DNA from: Streptomyces naganishii JCM 4654
GTDB lineage: Bacteria > Actinomycetota > Actinomycetes > Streptomycetales > Streptomycetaceae
Direction: 5' to 3'
NCBI RefSeq assembly: GCF_014650575.1
Contig: NZ_BMVF01000017.1
Location: 1 to 64,000, forward strand
Length of the DNA stretch: 64,000 nucleotides
Part shown: piece by piece, positions 8,289 through 17,232 of the stretch
Layout of the letters: each line of letters starts with the position of its first letter
Position numbering within the stretch: the first letter of the stretch is position 1
Notes under the pieces: model-generated
Databases searched by the model: none
The model's input: the letters and a program-made list of their open reading frames with translations, nothing else
What the model was told of the DNA's origin: nothing
Position numbers and translations under genes: made by a program

Positions 8289-9131
8289 GTGCGTAACACC
8301 GCCAAGATCACCACCGCCGTCCTGGCCGCCGGAGCCCTCGCCTTCGGGCTCTCCGCCTGCGGCTCCGGCTCCTCCTCCGGCAGCGGCAAGGCCGGCGCCG
8401 ACGCCACGCTGACGGTCGCCGCCACTCCCACCCCCCAGGGCGAGATCCTCACCTACGTGAAGGACAACCTGGCCAAGAAGGCCGGCCTCAAGCTGGAGGT
8501 CAAGGAGTTCACCGACTACGTGACCCCCAACACGGCCGTCCAGCAGGGCCAGGTCGACGCCAACTACTTCCAGCACAAGCCGTACCTCGACGACTTCAAC
8601 AAGAAGAACGGCACCGACATCGTGCCCGTGCCCGGCGGCACCGTGCACCTGGAGCCGCTCGGCGTCTACTCCAAGAGCGTCAAGGAGCTCGCGGACCTCA
8701 AGCAGGGCGCCTCCGTCGCGCTGCCCAACGACACCACCAACGAGGCCCGTGCCCTGAAGCTCCTCGAGGCCAACGGCGTCATCAAGCTGAAGTCCGGCGC
8801 CGGGTACGACGCGACCCCCAAGGACGTCACCTCCAACCCCAAGAACCTCAAGTTCAAGGAGCTGGAGGCGGCCCAGCTGCCGCGCTCCCTCGGTGACGTC
8901 GACGCCGCGGTGATCAACGGCAACTACGCCCTGGAGGCCAAGCTCAGCCCCGCCAAGGACGCCATCGCCGCCGAGGCCGCGAAGGACAACCCGTACGCCA
9001 ACTTCCTCGCCGTGAAGAAGGGCAACGAGAACGACCCGCGCGTGAAGAAGCTCGCCAAGCTGCTCACCTCGCCCGAGGTCAAGAAGTTCATCGAGGACAA
9101 GTACGACGGCGCGGTCGTCCCGGCGTTCTGA
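8289..9131 (+). CDS. metQ: Methionine-binding lipoprotein (MetQ/NlpA family)
   Basis: A 280-residue solute-binding lipoprotein that captures methionine outside the membrane and delivers it to MetI. The lipobox LSAC places the lipidated Cys at residue 24, after a basic start (VRNTAK) and a hydrophobic stretch. The mature protein has the family's TPQGEIL opening and QGQVDANYFQH segment. The GTG at 8289 is set by an A/G-rich site (AAGGAAAGG) ending about eight bases earlier. It is the last gene of the operon; a 16-bp stem-loop terminator follows at 9160. Confidence 0.93.
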   Translation: MRNTAKITTAVLAAGALAFGLSACGSGSSSGSGKAGADATLTVAATPTPQGEILTYVKDNLAKKAGLKLEVKEFTDYVTPNTAVQQGQVDANYFQHKPYLDDFNKKNGTDIVPVPGGTVHLEPLGVYSKSVKELADLKQGASVALPNDTTNEARALKLLEANGVIKLKSGAGYDATPKDVTSNPKNLKFKELEAAQLPRSLGDVDAAVINGNYALEAKLSPAKDAIAAEAAKDNPYANFLAVKKGNENDPRVKKLAKLLTSPEVKKFIEDKYDGAVVPAF

Positions 9132-9159
9132 TCCGCCGCCGCGGCCGCCCGCCGGCACG

Positions 9160-9196
9160 CACGGGGTCCGCACCGTCACCCGGTGCGGACCCCGTG
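9160..9196 (+). terminator. Terminator after metQ
   Basis: A perfect 16-bp stem, left arm 9160-9175 and right arm 9181-9196, with a five-base loop. No U-run follows, as is common in Streptomyces. It ends the metNIQ transcript. Confidence 0.8.
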
Positions 9197-9276
9197 GTGC
9201 GGTCCACTGGTTTCATGCTGCATGCTGGGCAGTTCAGCCAGGCACCGAAGGATCACCGAAGGTTACGGAGCGGCGC

Positions 9277-9924
9277 ATGACGAGCACCTTCCCCAACATC
9301 TCCATCAGCACGGAGCGGTTGGTCCTGCGCCCCCTGGAGGAGTCGGACATCGAGGCCTTCGCCGAGATGATGAACGACGAACTGGTCACCGCCTGGACCT
9401 CCGTGCCCCAGCCCTACACCGAGGCCCACGCCCGCGACTGGATCACCCGACTCGCCCCCGCCGAACGCGCCGAGGGCCGCGGCATCGTCTTCGCCGTCGA
9501 CGAGTTCCTCACCCAGCGCCTGGTCGGCACGGTCCATCTGCGCAAGACCGACTGGCGGGTGCGCTCCACCGAGATGGCCTACGTCATCGCCCCCTGGGCC
9601 CGCGGCGAGGGCTACGCCAGCGAGGCCGCCCTCGCCACCGCCCACTGGGTCTTCGACGACCGGAGGTTCGAGCGCCTGGAGCTGCGCACCGCCGCCGACA
9701 ACACCGCCTCCCAGCAGGTCGCCCAGAAGATCGGCTGCATCAGCGAGGGAGTCCTGCGCGGCGCCTGGATAGCCCGGAGCAGAAACGAGCGCGGCGAGTG
9801 GGCCGACGTACGCACCGACCTCATCGTCTGGAGCCTGCTGCCCGAGGACCTCGAAGGTCTGGAGGACATGGACGAGCAGCGCTCCGGCGCCGGCGGCTTC
9901 ACCTCGTACGCCGACTGGAACTGA
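9277..9924 (+). CDS. RimJ/RimL-type GNAT N-acetyltransferase
   Basis: A 215-residue acetyltransferase. It opens with TERLVLRPLEESD, the usual start of RimJ/RimL-like GNAT enzymes, has the acetyl-CoA strand/loop AYVIAPWARGEGYASEA (about 95-112), and ends with the ERLELRTAADNTASQQVAQKIG segment typical of the group. These enzymes acetylate protein N-termini or small amines; the substrate is not predictable. A Gly-rich tail of ~25 residues follows the core. It stands alone between the metQ terminator and cobL, with ACCGAAGG directly repeated in its 5' region. Confidence 0.87.
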   Translation: MTSTFPNISISTERLVLRPLEESDIEAFAEMMNDELVTAWTSVPQPYTEAHARDWITRLAPAERAEGRGIVFAVDEFLTQRLVGTVHLRKTDWRVRSTEMAYVIAPWARGEGYASEAALATAHWVFDDRRFERLELRTAADNTASQQVAQKIGCISEGVLRGAWIARSRNERGEWADVRTDLIVWSLLPEDLEGLEDMDEQRSGAGGFTSYADWN

Positions 9925-10059
9925 AGGAAACCCCGGGCGACGCGACCGGGCCGGGCGCACTGCCCCGCCCCCGACCGGGTACCCTCACGGGGGCCCGCGC
10001 GGGCCGTCCCCGACGACCTGCGAGAACGCTCCCGTCAAACCCCCTGGAGACTGACGACG

Positions 10060-11271
10060 ATGGCCGACCGGGTCACGGTGATCGGCTGGGACGGCTCGCC
10101 ACTGACCGACGCGGCACGCGGCGCGCTCGGCGCCGCCACCCTCGTGGCCGGCGCCGCCCACCACCTGGCGCTGCCCGAGGTGCCTTCGGCCGCCGAGCGC
10201 ATCCGCCTCGGCAGCGTCGCCCTCGCCGCCCGCCGGATCGCCGCCCACCGGGGCACCGCCGTGGTGTTCGCCGACGGCGACCCCGCCTTCTTCGGAGTCG
10301 TACGGACCCTGCGCGCGCCCGAGTTCGGTCTCGAGGTCGAGGTCGTGCCCGCCGTCTCCTCCGTGGCCGCCGCCTTCGCCCGCGCCGGAATGCCCTGGGA
10401 CGACGCCCAAGTGGTCGTCGCACACAAGCGCACCCTGCGACGCGCGGTGAATGTATGCCGCGCCCACACCAAAGTGGCCGTACTCACCGCCCCCGGCGCC
10501 GGGCCCGCCGAACTCGGCCTGCTGCTGGAGGGCGTGCACCGCACCTTCGTCATCTGCGAGGAACTCGGCACCGAGCGCGAACAGGTCACCGTCGTCACCT
10601 CCGACAAGGCGGCCGACCACAGCTGGCGCGACCCGAACGTCGTCATCGTCATCGGCGGGCCGGCCGGCGCGGGCGAGGGCGGTGGCTGGATCGCCGGACG
10701 CGACCCGGCCGCCGGGCCGCGCGGCTGGACCCAGCCCGCCCAGGCCTACGGCGGCGGCCTCGGCGAGGGGGAGACGGATCTGCTCCGCGCCGCCCAACTC
10801 GCCCGCCTCGGACCGCGCGTCGGAGACCTCGTGTGGGACATCGGCTGCGGCAGCGGCGCCTTCGCCACCGAGGCCGCCCGCGGCGGCGCCGCCGTCATCG
10901 CCGTCGACCGCGACCCGGAGGCCTGCGCCCGCACCGAGTCGGCCGCCCGCCACTTCGGCGTCCAGTTGCAGGTCGTGCACGGCGACGCCCCGCACATCCT
11001 GGAGAACCTGCCCGAACCGGACGTCGTCCGGGTCGGCGGCGGGGGAGCGGCCGTGGTCTCCGCGGTCGCCGACCGCCGCCCCCAGCGCATCGTCGCCCAC
11101 GCCGCCACCCGGGACGCCGCCGAACTCGTAGGCCGCGACCTCACCGAGCACGGGTACCAGGTCGAGTGCGCCCTGCTCCAGTCCGTCGAACTCGACACCC
11201 GGGCCTGGACGGAGACCGAGCGGAGCGTCGCGTTCCTGCTCAGCGGGGTCCTCCCCGACCGCGCCCCGTGA
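10060..11271 (+). CDS. cobL: Precorrin-6Y C5,15-methyltransferase (CbiE-CbiT fusion)
   Basis: A 403-residue two-domain enzyme of cobalamin (B12) synthesis. Residues 1 to ~205 are the CbiE tetrapyrrole C5-methyltransferase; about 215-403 are the CbiT C15-methyltransferase/decarboxylase with the SAM loop WDIGCGSGAF near 258. Together they turn precorrin-6B/7 into precorrin-8. A Gly-rich linker (around 205-230) joins them. It is followed in the same direction by the BluB-CobT fusion and the siroheme synthase, so this is a small corrin cluster without the rest of the ring-building genes. No cobalamin riboswitch is seen upstream. Confidence 0.9.
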   Translation: MADRVTVIGWDGSPLTDAARGALGAATLVAGAAHHLALPEVPSAAERIRLGSVALAARRIAAHRGTAVVFADGDPAFFGVVRTLRAPEFGLEVEVVPAVSSVAAAFARAGMPWDDAQVVVAHKRTLRRAVNVCRAHTKVAVLTAPGAGPAELGLLLEGVHRTFVICEELGTEREQVTVVTSDKAADHSWRDPNVVIVIGGPAGAGEGGGWIAGRDPAAGPRGWTQPAQAYGGGLGEGETDLLRAAQLARLGPRVGDLVWDIGCGSGAFATEAARGGAAVIAVDRDPEACARTESAARHFGVQLQVVHGDAPHILENLPEPDVVRVGGGGAAVVSAVADRRPQRIVAHAATRDAAELVGRDLTEHGYQVECALLQSVELDTRAWTETERSVAFLLSGVLPDRAP

Positions 11272-11618
11272 TCGGATCGTCGTATCGCGCGCGGTAGGGT
11301 GGCCGATCGTCATACCGCTTCGGGTGATCCGGAACTTCGTTCGTCAATATCCGGAAAACCCACCCGTTTTGGGACGGGTGTGGTACGGCAGAACCGTCAG
11401 GACGCGCAACGTGGCGCAGTCCACAGCGGACCGTGGCGGATCACGCTGTCGCGGTGGCGCGACGACCGGGACAATGCCACTCAATGGCTTTGTCGCCTTT
11501 TACGGGCGGTCGTTCGTGCCGCTGGGCGCGGACGCTCGTTCTTCACAGCGGGGCGGTCGGTGCGCCGTTCCGGGCGAGCAGGATGCAGAAGCACTAAACC
11601 GATGGGCGAGGGGTACGC
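11272..11618. other. Spacer before the BluB-CobT gene
   Basis: No convincing gene. I see two stem-loops: CACCCGT (11361-11367) with ACGGGTG (11374-11380), and ACAATGCCA (11471-11479) with TGGCTTTGT (11485-11493, one mismatch). I searched for the conserved B12-box of cobalamin riboswitches and did not find it. The promoter of the next gene must lie here. Confidence 0.4.
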
Positions 11619-14600
11619 ATGACCGACACCGGCCAGGTCCCGGGCGAGGGACTGCCGGAGAGCGCAGGCATGGTGGAGCAGCCGGGCGTCCCCCCGCACG
11701 GCGCGTACACCTACCTCTCCGAGTCTCCCGCCGAGGACGAAGACCTGCTGCTGCCGGGCTCCCAGGGCGCGTGGGGCAACGAAGTGCCCCCGCCCGCCCC
11801 GGAACCGGTCGTCGAGGCCGTCCACCAGCCGGGCGCGCACGAGGCGTCCGGGCGTGACAGCGGCTCCGTCGACCTCGGCGGCGTCCTGCACCACGACCCG
11901 GGGCACACGCCGCCGCCCGGCGCTCCGGTGCCGCCGCGCCGGCCGCTGCACCTCGGCCCGCAGATCCCCGACGCCTCCGCCAGCCCGGTCCGCTCCCTCG
12001 CCGACCGGGGCCCCGCGGGCGCGCCGGTCAGGCACCCCGGACCGCCCACGGCCGGCCCCGAGTACCTCGACGTCCCGCAGCGCGAGCTGGCGCCCCAGGG
12101 TGCCGCCCCGTGGGGCGCGCAGGCCGCCGCGCCCGCCGCGCAGGCGCCCGTGGTGGCCCAGGCGAGCGCGGAGGCCGGGGCCGCGGAAACGGTTGTTCCG
12201 GGCGCCGAGCCCGGTGACGCGGCCCAGGCCGCCATGGCCCGCCTCGCGGCCCAGGCCGGCGTGGCGCCGGCCGGAACCGGCCAGGAAACGCAGGGCGCCC
12301 ACACCCTTCCCGAGGGGCAGGCGGGCGGTCCCGCCGCCGACGCGGCCGGGGTGGCGCAGGCGCCGGAGGCCGCCGGTCCCGCGGGCGTCGCGGCTGGCGC
12401 GGGCCAGGTCCCCGCGGCCGCGCAGGCCGGGGGAGTGGAGCCGGGGGCCGTACGGGCTCCCGAGGCGGCGGTTCCCAGCGCCGAGCAGCCCATCGGGGCC
12501 GAGCCGGCGGCCGGGGGCCCGCACGCGGCCGAGGAACAGACCGGCGGCGGTCCCGCGGCTGAGGCCCGGCGTGCCGCCGAGGGCCCGCAGGCGGGCGAGG
12601 GCGGGCAGGCCGCCGAGGCTCAGCCGGCCGCCGCTGTCCAGCAGGCGGGCGAGGGTCCGTACGCGGCCGAGGCCCAGCGTGGCGCCGAGGGCGGGCAGGT
12701 CATCGAGGCTCAGCCGGTCCCCGGAGTCCAACAGGCGGGCGAGGTTCCGCAGGCCGCCGGAGCTGAGGAGGTCGCCGGGGCTCAGCAGGCGGGCGAGGTC
12801 CCCCGCGTGGGCGAGGGCCCGCACGGGGATCAGGGGCAGCCCGCGGCCGGGGCCCAGCGTGCCGACGAGGACCCGCACGGGACCGAGGGCCGGCAGGCCG
12901 CCGAGGTTCAGCCGGTCCCCGGGGTCCAGGAGGCGGGCGAGGGCCCGTACGCGGCGGAGGTCCAGCAGGTGGGAGAGGCCCCGCACGTCGCCGATGCCCA
13001 GCAGGCCGCCGAGGGCGGGCCGGTCGCCGGTGTCCAGCAGGCGGGCGAGGTCGCGTACGCCGCCGAGGGCGAGCAGGCCGCTGCAGCCCAGCAGGCCGCC
13101 GACGCTCAACTGCTCGCCGGGGCTCATCCGGTCCCCGGTGTCCAGGAGGCGGGCGAGGGCCCGCACGTGGCCGAGGGCGAGCAGGCCGCCGAGGCTGCCC
13201 CGCAGGCCGCCGAGGTCCAGCAGGCCGGCGGTGCCGTCGAGGCGCCGCACGGCGCGGGCGTGCCCCAGGGGCCCGGTGGCACCGGTGCCGCGGACGAGTA
13301 CGCGAACGCCGGTGCCCCGGCACCGGCCGACGGCACCGCCACCCCGCCCGCCGGCTTCGCCGTGCCCGGCGAGGTGCAGGGGCCGCAGGTCGGGCAGGCG
13401 CCCGAGCCGGTGGCGCCCGAGGGGGGAACGACCGCGCACGTTCACTTCGTGGACGCCGTCGTCCACACTCCGGACGCCCAGGAGCCCCGGCCCGCGCTCC
13501 TGGTCGACGCGGCGGCGGCCCAGGCCGCGCAGGCGGCCCAAGCCGCCGAGCCGCAGCCTGCGTTGGAGGACGCCCTCGCTGCCGCCGAGCCCGGGGCGCC
13601 GGAAGGCGCCGTACCCGCCGCCGTTCCCGCGCAGCCCGGACCGGAGCAGCCGCTGGGACAGTTCGTCCCGGTCGACGGCTCCGTACCCACCACGCCCCAC
13701 CTCGCGCCCACTCCGCCGCACCCGATCGTGCTCCCGGCGGACCAGCCGGAGCCGGAGCAGCCCGAACAGGCCGAGCCCGAGGCCCAGGCCGACCCTCAGC
13801 CGGTCGCCGAGGCCCAGCCGGTCGCCGAACCCCGGGCCGCCGCCGAGGCCCCCCAGGAGCCGGTGGCCACCGTCCCGGCCCCCCGCGACGGCGAGGCCGA
13901 GCCCACCGCGCCCGACTCCGCCGGGGAACCGGCACCCGTGGCCGCCCAGCACCCGGACGACCTGCAGACCCCGGCCGCTCCCGGCTACGACGAGGCCGAG
14001 CGCGAGGCCGTGCTCAAGGTGATGCGCGAGCGCCGCGACATCCGCAACGGCTTCCGCGGCGACCCCATCCCGCACGAGGTGCTGCTCCGCGTCCTGGAGG
14101 CCGCCCACACCGCGCCCTCCGTGGGCCACTCCCAGCCCTGGGACTTCGTCGTCATCCGCTCCGCCGACACCCGGCGCGCGATGCACGAGCTGGCGATGCG
14201 TCAGCGCGACGCGTACGCCAAGTCGCTGCCCAAGGGCCGGGCGAAGCAGTTCAAGGAACTGAAGATCGAGGCCATCCTCGACACCCCGGTGAACATCGTC
14301 GTCACCGCCGACCCCACCCGCGGCGGCCGGCACACCCTCGGCCGCCACACCCAGCCCCAGATGGCGCCGTACTCCGCCGCCCTGGCCGTCGAGAACCTGT
14401 GGCTCGCGGCCCGCGCCGAGGGCCTCGGCGTCGGCTGGGTCAGCTTCTTCGACGAGCGCGAGATGGTCCGCGCCCTCGGCCTGCCCGAGCACCTGGAGGT
14501 CATCGCCTACCTGTGCGTCGGGTACGTCGACGAGTTCCCGGACGAGCCCGAGCTGATGCAGGCCGGCTGGTCCAAGCGCCGCCCGCTGTCGTGGGTCGTG

Positions 14601-15701
14601 CACGAGGAGACGTACGGCCGTCGCGCGCTGCCCGGTGAGGACCCGCACGACCTGCTCGCCGAGACCGTCTCCCAGATCCGCCCGCTGGACGCGAAGGCGC
14701 TCGGCGAGGCGTGGGAGCGGCAGAAGCGCATGACCAAGCCGGCCGGCGCGCTCGGCATGCTGGAGATCATCTCCGCGCAGCTGTCCGGCCTGTCCCGGCA
14801 GTGCCCGCCGCCCATCCCGGAGCCCGCGGCCGTCGCGATCTTCGCCGGCGACCACGGTGTGCACGCCCAGGGCGTCACCCCCTGGCCGCAGGAGGTCACC
14901 GCGCAGATGGTGGCCAACTTCCTCGGCGGGGGAGCGGTCTGCAACGCCTTCGCCGGCCAGGTGGGCGCCGAGGTGTGCGTCGTCGACGTGGGCGTCGCCG
15001 CCGACCTCCCGGCCACCCCGGGCCTGCTGCCGCGCAAGATCCGCGCGGGCACCTCCGACATGACCACCGGCCCCGCGATGACCCGCGAGGAGGCCAAGAA
15101 GGCCATCGAGGTGGGCATCGAGACCGCCCGCGACCTGGTGGCGGCCGGCAACAAGGCGCTGCTCACCGGCGAGATGGGCATCGCGAACACCACCGCGTCC
15201 GCGGCCCTCATCTCCGTGTTCACCGGCGCCGACCCGGCCGAGGTGACCGGCCGCGGCACGGGCATCAACGACGAGACGCTGGCCCGCAAGACCGAGGTGG
15301 TCCGCCGGGCCATCGAAGTGCACCAGCCGGATCCGGCCGACCCCATCGGCGTCCTCGCCGCGATCGGCGGCTTCGAGCACGCGGCGTTGGTCGGCCTCCT
15401 CCTCGGCGGCGCCTCCCTGCGTACGCCGGTGATCCTGGACGGGGTCAGCGCGGGCGCCGCCGCCCTGGTGGCCCGCGCGATCGCCCCCGAGGTGCTCGCG
15501 GCCTGCATCGCCGGTCACCGCAGCGCCGAGCCGGGCCACGTGGCCGCGCTCAACAAGCTCGGCCTGCGCCCCCTGGTCGACCTCGACCTGCGTCTCGGCG
15601 AGGGCACCGGCGCGCTGCTGGCGCTGCCGCTGGTGCAGAGCACGGCGCGAGCGATGCACGAGGTGGCGACGTTCGACTCGGCCGGCGTCACCGAGAAGTA
15701 G
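11619..15701 (+). CDS. cobT: BluB-CobT fusion: DMB synthase plus nicotinate-nucleotide:DMB phosphoribosyltransferase
   Basis: A 1360-residue protein that makes and activates the lower ligand of B12. Residues ~1-785 are low-complexity (Ala, Gly, Gln, Glu, Pro), with a repeat near VQQAGEGPYAAEAQQ. About 790-1005 is BluB, the flavin-destroying enzyme that makes 5,6-dimethylbenzimidazole (DMB): RRDIRNGF, APSVGHSQPWDFV, GWVSFFDE. About 1007-1360 is CobT, which attaches DMB to ribose phosphate: MTKPAGALG, FAGDHGVHAQGV, GEMGIANTTASAA, and a C-terminal LRLGEGTGA block. CobT alone is ~350 residues and BluB ~220. The fusion suggests direct hand-over of DMB. The role of the extension is unknown. Confidence 0.92.
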   Translation: MTDTGQVPGEGLPESAGMVEQPGVPPHGAYTYLSESPAEDEDLLLPGSQGAWGNEVPPPAPEPVVEAVHQPGAHEASGRDSGSVDLGGVLHHDPGHTPPPGAPVPPRRPLHLGPQIPDASASPVRSLADRGPAGAPVRHPGPPTAGPEYLDVPQRELAPQGAAPWGAQAAAPAAQAPVVAQASAEAGAAETVVPGAEPGDAAQAAMARLAAQAGVAPAGTGQETQGAHTLPEGQAGGPAADAAGVAQAPEAAGPAGVAAGAGQVPAAAQAGGVEPGAVRAPEAAVPSAEQPIGAEPAAGGPHAAEEQTGGGPAAEARRAAEGPQAGEGGQAAEAQPAAAVQQAGEGPYAAEAQRGAEGGQVIEAQPVPGVQQAGEVPQAAGAEEVAGAQQAGEVPRVGEGPHGDQGQPAAGAQRADEDPHGTEGRQAAEVQPVPGVQEAGEGPYAAEVQQVGEAPHVADAQQAAEGGPVAGVQQAGEVAYAAEGEQAAAAQQAADAQLLAGAHPVPGVQEAGEGPHVAEGEQAAEAAPQAAEVQQAGGAVEAPHGAGVPQGPGGTGAADEYANAGAPAPADGTATPPAGFAVPGEVQGPQVGQAPEPVAPEGGTTAHVHFVDAVVHTPDAQEPRPALLVDAAAAQAAQAAQAAEPQPALEDALAAAEPGAPEGAVPAAVPAQPGPEQPLGQFVPVDGSVPTTPHLAPTPPHPIVLPADQPEPEQPEQAEPEAQADPQPVAEAQPVAEPRAAAEAPQEPVATVPAPRDGEAEPTAPDSAGEPAPVAAQHPDDLQTPAAPGYDEAEREAVLKVMRERRDIRNGFRGDPIPHEVLLRVLEAAHTAPSVGHSQPWDFVVIRSADTRRAMHELAMRQRDAYAKSLPKGRAKQFKELKIEAILDTPVNIVVTADPTRGGRHTLGRHTQPQMAPYSAALAVENLWLAARAEGLGVGWVSFFDEREMVRALGLPEHLEVIAYLCVGYVDEFPDEPELMQAGWSKRRPLSWVVHEETYGRRALPGEDPHDLLAETVSQIRPLDAKALGEAWERQKRMTKPAGALGMLEIISAQLSGLSRQCPPPIPEPAAVAIFAGDHGVHAQGVTPWPQEVTAQMVANFLGGGAVCNAFAGQVGAEVCVVDVGVAADLPATPGLLPRKIRAGTSDMTTGPAMTREEAKKAIEVGIETARDLVAAGNKALLTGEMGIANTTASAALISVFTGADPAEVTGRGTGINDETLARKTEVVRRAIEVHQPDPADPIGVLAAIGGFEHAALVGLLLGGASLRTPVILDGVSAGAAALVARAIAPEVLAACIAGHRSAEPGHVAALNKLGLRPLVDLDLRLGEGTGALLALPLVQSTARAMHEVATFDSAGVTEK
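12590..13230 (+). repeat. Degenerate in-frame repeats in the BluB-CobT N-terminus
   Basis: A ~36-base unit beginning CCGGTCCCCGG and ending GGCGGGCGAGG recurs near 12715, 12912 and 13128, with weaker copies between, coding variants of PVPGVQ(E/Q)AGEGP(Y/H)AAE. The repeats stay in frame, so copy-number change would alter length without breaking the gene. Confidence 0.75.
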
Positions 15702-15862
15702 CGCCCTGCACCGGGCCGTACGCCGGGTCGCGCGTCCGGGGCCGGCGGGTTCGCGCTCCTGCGCGCCCCCGGCCCCCGCCGTACGCTGAACCACGTCTAA
15801 AATCCGCACGTCAGGGCCGCTCCAGAGCCGTAGCGCCCCTCCGCACCGACTGGACCGCCCGA

Positions 15863-15891
15863 ACCACCGGGCCACCGGACCACCGGACCAC
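15863..15891. repeat. Short CCACCGGACC tandem repeat
   Basis: About three copies of a 10-base unit (CCACCGG plus GCC or ACC) lie in the 228-base spacer between the BluB-CobT gene and the siroheme synthase gene, about 40 bases before the latter's start. Function not apparent. Confidence 0.5.
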
Positions 15892-15929
15892 TCGAACACC
15901 GGCCCGCCCGGACGAGGAGCCGCAACCCC

Positions 15930-17168
15930 ATGGCCGAACACCCCGCCTACCCCGTAGGCCTCCGCCTCTCCGGCCGCCGCGTGGTCGTCCTGGGCGGCGG
16001 CCAGGTCGCCCAGCGACGCCTCCCGGCGCTCATCGCCGCGGGCGCGGACGTCGTCCTCGTCTCGCCCGAGGCCACGCCCTCCGTGGAGGCCATGGCGGAC
16101 GCGGGCGAGATCGCCTGGCACCGGCGGCCGTACGAGGACGGCGACCTCGCCGAGGCCTGGTACGCCCTGATCGCCACCAGCGACCACGACGCGAACACGC
16201 GCGCCTCGGCCGAGGCGGAGCGCCGGCGCGTGTGGTGCGTGCGCTCCGACGACGCCGACGCGGCGACGGCGTGGACCCCGGCCACCGGGCACAGCGAGGG
16301 CGTCACGGTCGCCGTGCTCACCACCAGCGCGCGCGGCCGGGATCCCCGGCACACCGCGGCCATCCGCGACGCGGTCGTCGAGGGCCTGCGCGACGGCACG
16401 CTCGTCGCCCCGCACCACCGCACCCGCACCGCGGGTGTCGCCCTGGTGGGCGGCGGCCCCGGCGACCCCGACCTGATCACCGTGCGCGGCCGCCGGCTGC
16501 TCGCCGAGGCCGACGTCGTGATCGCCGACCGGCTCGGTCCGCGCGACCTGCTCGCCGAACTCCCGCCGCACGTCGAGGTGATCGACGCGGCGAAGATCCC
16601 GTACGGCCGTTACATGGCCCAGGAGGCCATCAACAACGCGCTCGTCGAGCACGCCAAGCAGGGCAAGGCGGTGGTCCGGCTCAAGGGCGGCGACCCGTAC
16701 GTCTTCGGCCGCGGCATGGAGGAGCTCAACGCGCTCGCCGAGGCGGGCATCCCGTGCACGGTGGTGCCGGGCATCTCCAGCTCCATCTCCGTGCCGGGCG
16801 CGGCCGGCATCCCGGTCACCCACCGGGGGGTCGCCCACGAGTTCACCGTGGTCAGCGGGCATGTGGCGCCCGACGACGAGCGGTCCCTGGTCGACTGGCC
16901 GAGCCTGGCGAAGCTGACGGGCACGCTCGTCGTGCTCATGGGCGTGGACAAGATAGGGAAGATCGCCGAGACGCTCGTCGCCCACGGCAGGTCGCCGGAC
17001 ACCCCGGTGGCGCTGGTCCAGGAGGGGACCACGGCCGCGCAGCGCCGCGTCGACGCGACGCTGTCCACGGTGGCCGAGACGGTGCGGGCCGAGGAGGTCA
17101 AGCCGCCGGCCGTCATCGTCATCGGCGAGGTGGTCCGGGTGGGACCGGCGGTCCCGCCTCCCGCGTAA
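15930..17168 (+). CDS. cobA: Siroheme synthase: precorrin-2 dehydrogenase plus uroporphyrinogen-III C-methyltransferase
   Basis: A 412-residue fused enzyme. Residues ~15-150 are the NAD-binding CysG N-terminal part (VVVLGGGQVAQRRL at 18-31), which oxidises precorrin-2 towards siroheme. From ~169 comes the SAM-dependent SUMT domain (VALVGGGPGDPDLIT, then RLKGGDPYVFGRG near 250), which makes precorrin-2 from uroporphyrinogen III. It therefore supplies both siroheme (sulfite and nitrite reduction) and the B12 branch served by the two genes before it. The ATG at 15930 follows GAGGAG. The whole is shorter than E. coli CysG (457) because the linker region is reduced. Confidence 0.9.
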   Translation: MAEHPAYPVGLRLSGRRVVVLGGGQVAQRRLPALIAAGADVVLVSPEATPSVEAMADAGEIAWHRRPYEDGDLAEAWYALIATSDHDANTRASAEAERRRVWCVRSDDADAATAWTPATGHSEGVTVAVLTTSARGRDPRHTAAIRDAVVEGLRDGTLVAPHHRTRTAGVALVGGGPGDPDLITVRGRRLLAEADVVIADRLGPRDLLAELPPHVEVIDAAKIPYGRYMAQEAINNALVEHAKQGKAVVRLKGGDPYVFGRGMEELNALAEAGIPCTVVPGISSSISVPGAAGIPVTHRGVAHEFTVVSGHVAPDDERSLVDWPSLAKLTGTLVVLMGVDKIGKIAETLVAHGRSPDTPVALVQEGTTAAQRRVDATLSTVAETVRAEEVKPPAVIVIGEVVRVGPAVPPPA

Positions 17169-17232
17169 CCGCGGGTAACATGACGCGTTCCGAGCCGTTG
17201 GCACCGTAGACAGGACAAGGCAGTATCACCCT

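Noticed and set aside
11272..11618. A cobalamin riboswitch before the BluB-CobT gene
   Set aside because: Expected from gene function, but I could not find a conserved B12-box or the flanking helices; only unrelated stem-loops are visible. A covariance-model search would decide.
11299..11622. A possible 107-residue gene overlapping the cobT start
   Set aside because: Composition is Arg/Ser/Gly-rich with no family likeness and no ribosome site; more likely leader DNA.
11481..17204. A 1907-codon open frame on the minus strand opposite the BluB-CobT and siroheme synthase genes
   Set aside because: It runs antisense to two well-supported enzymes, its composition (Leu/Gly/Arg/Asp/His) is what high third-position GC produces in the opposite frame, and it has no recognisable domain.
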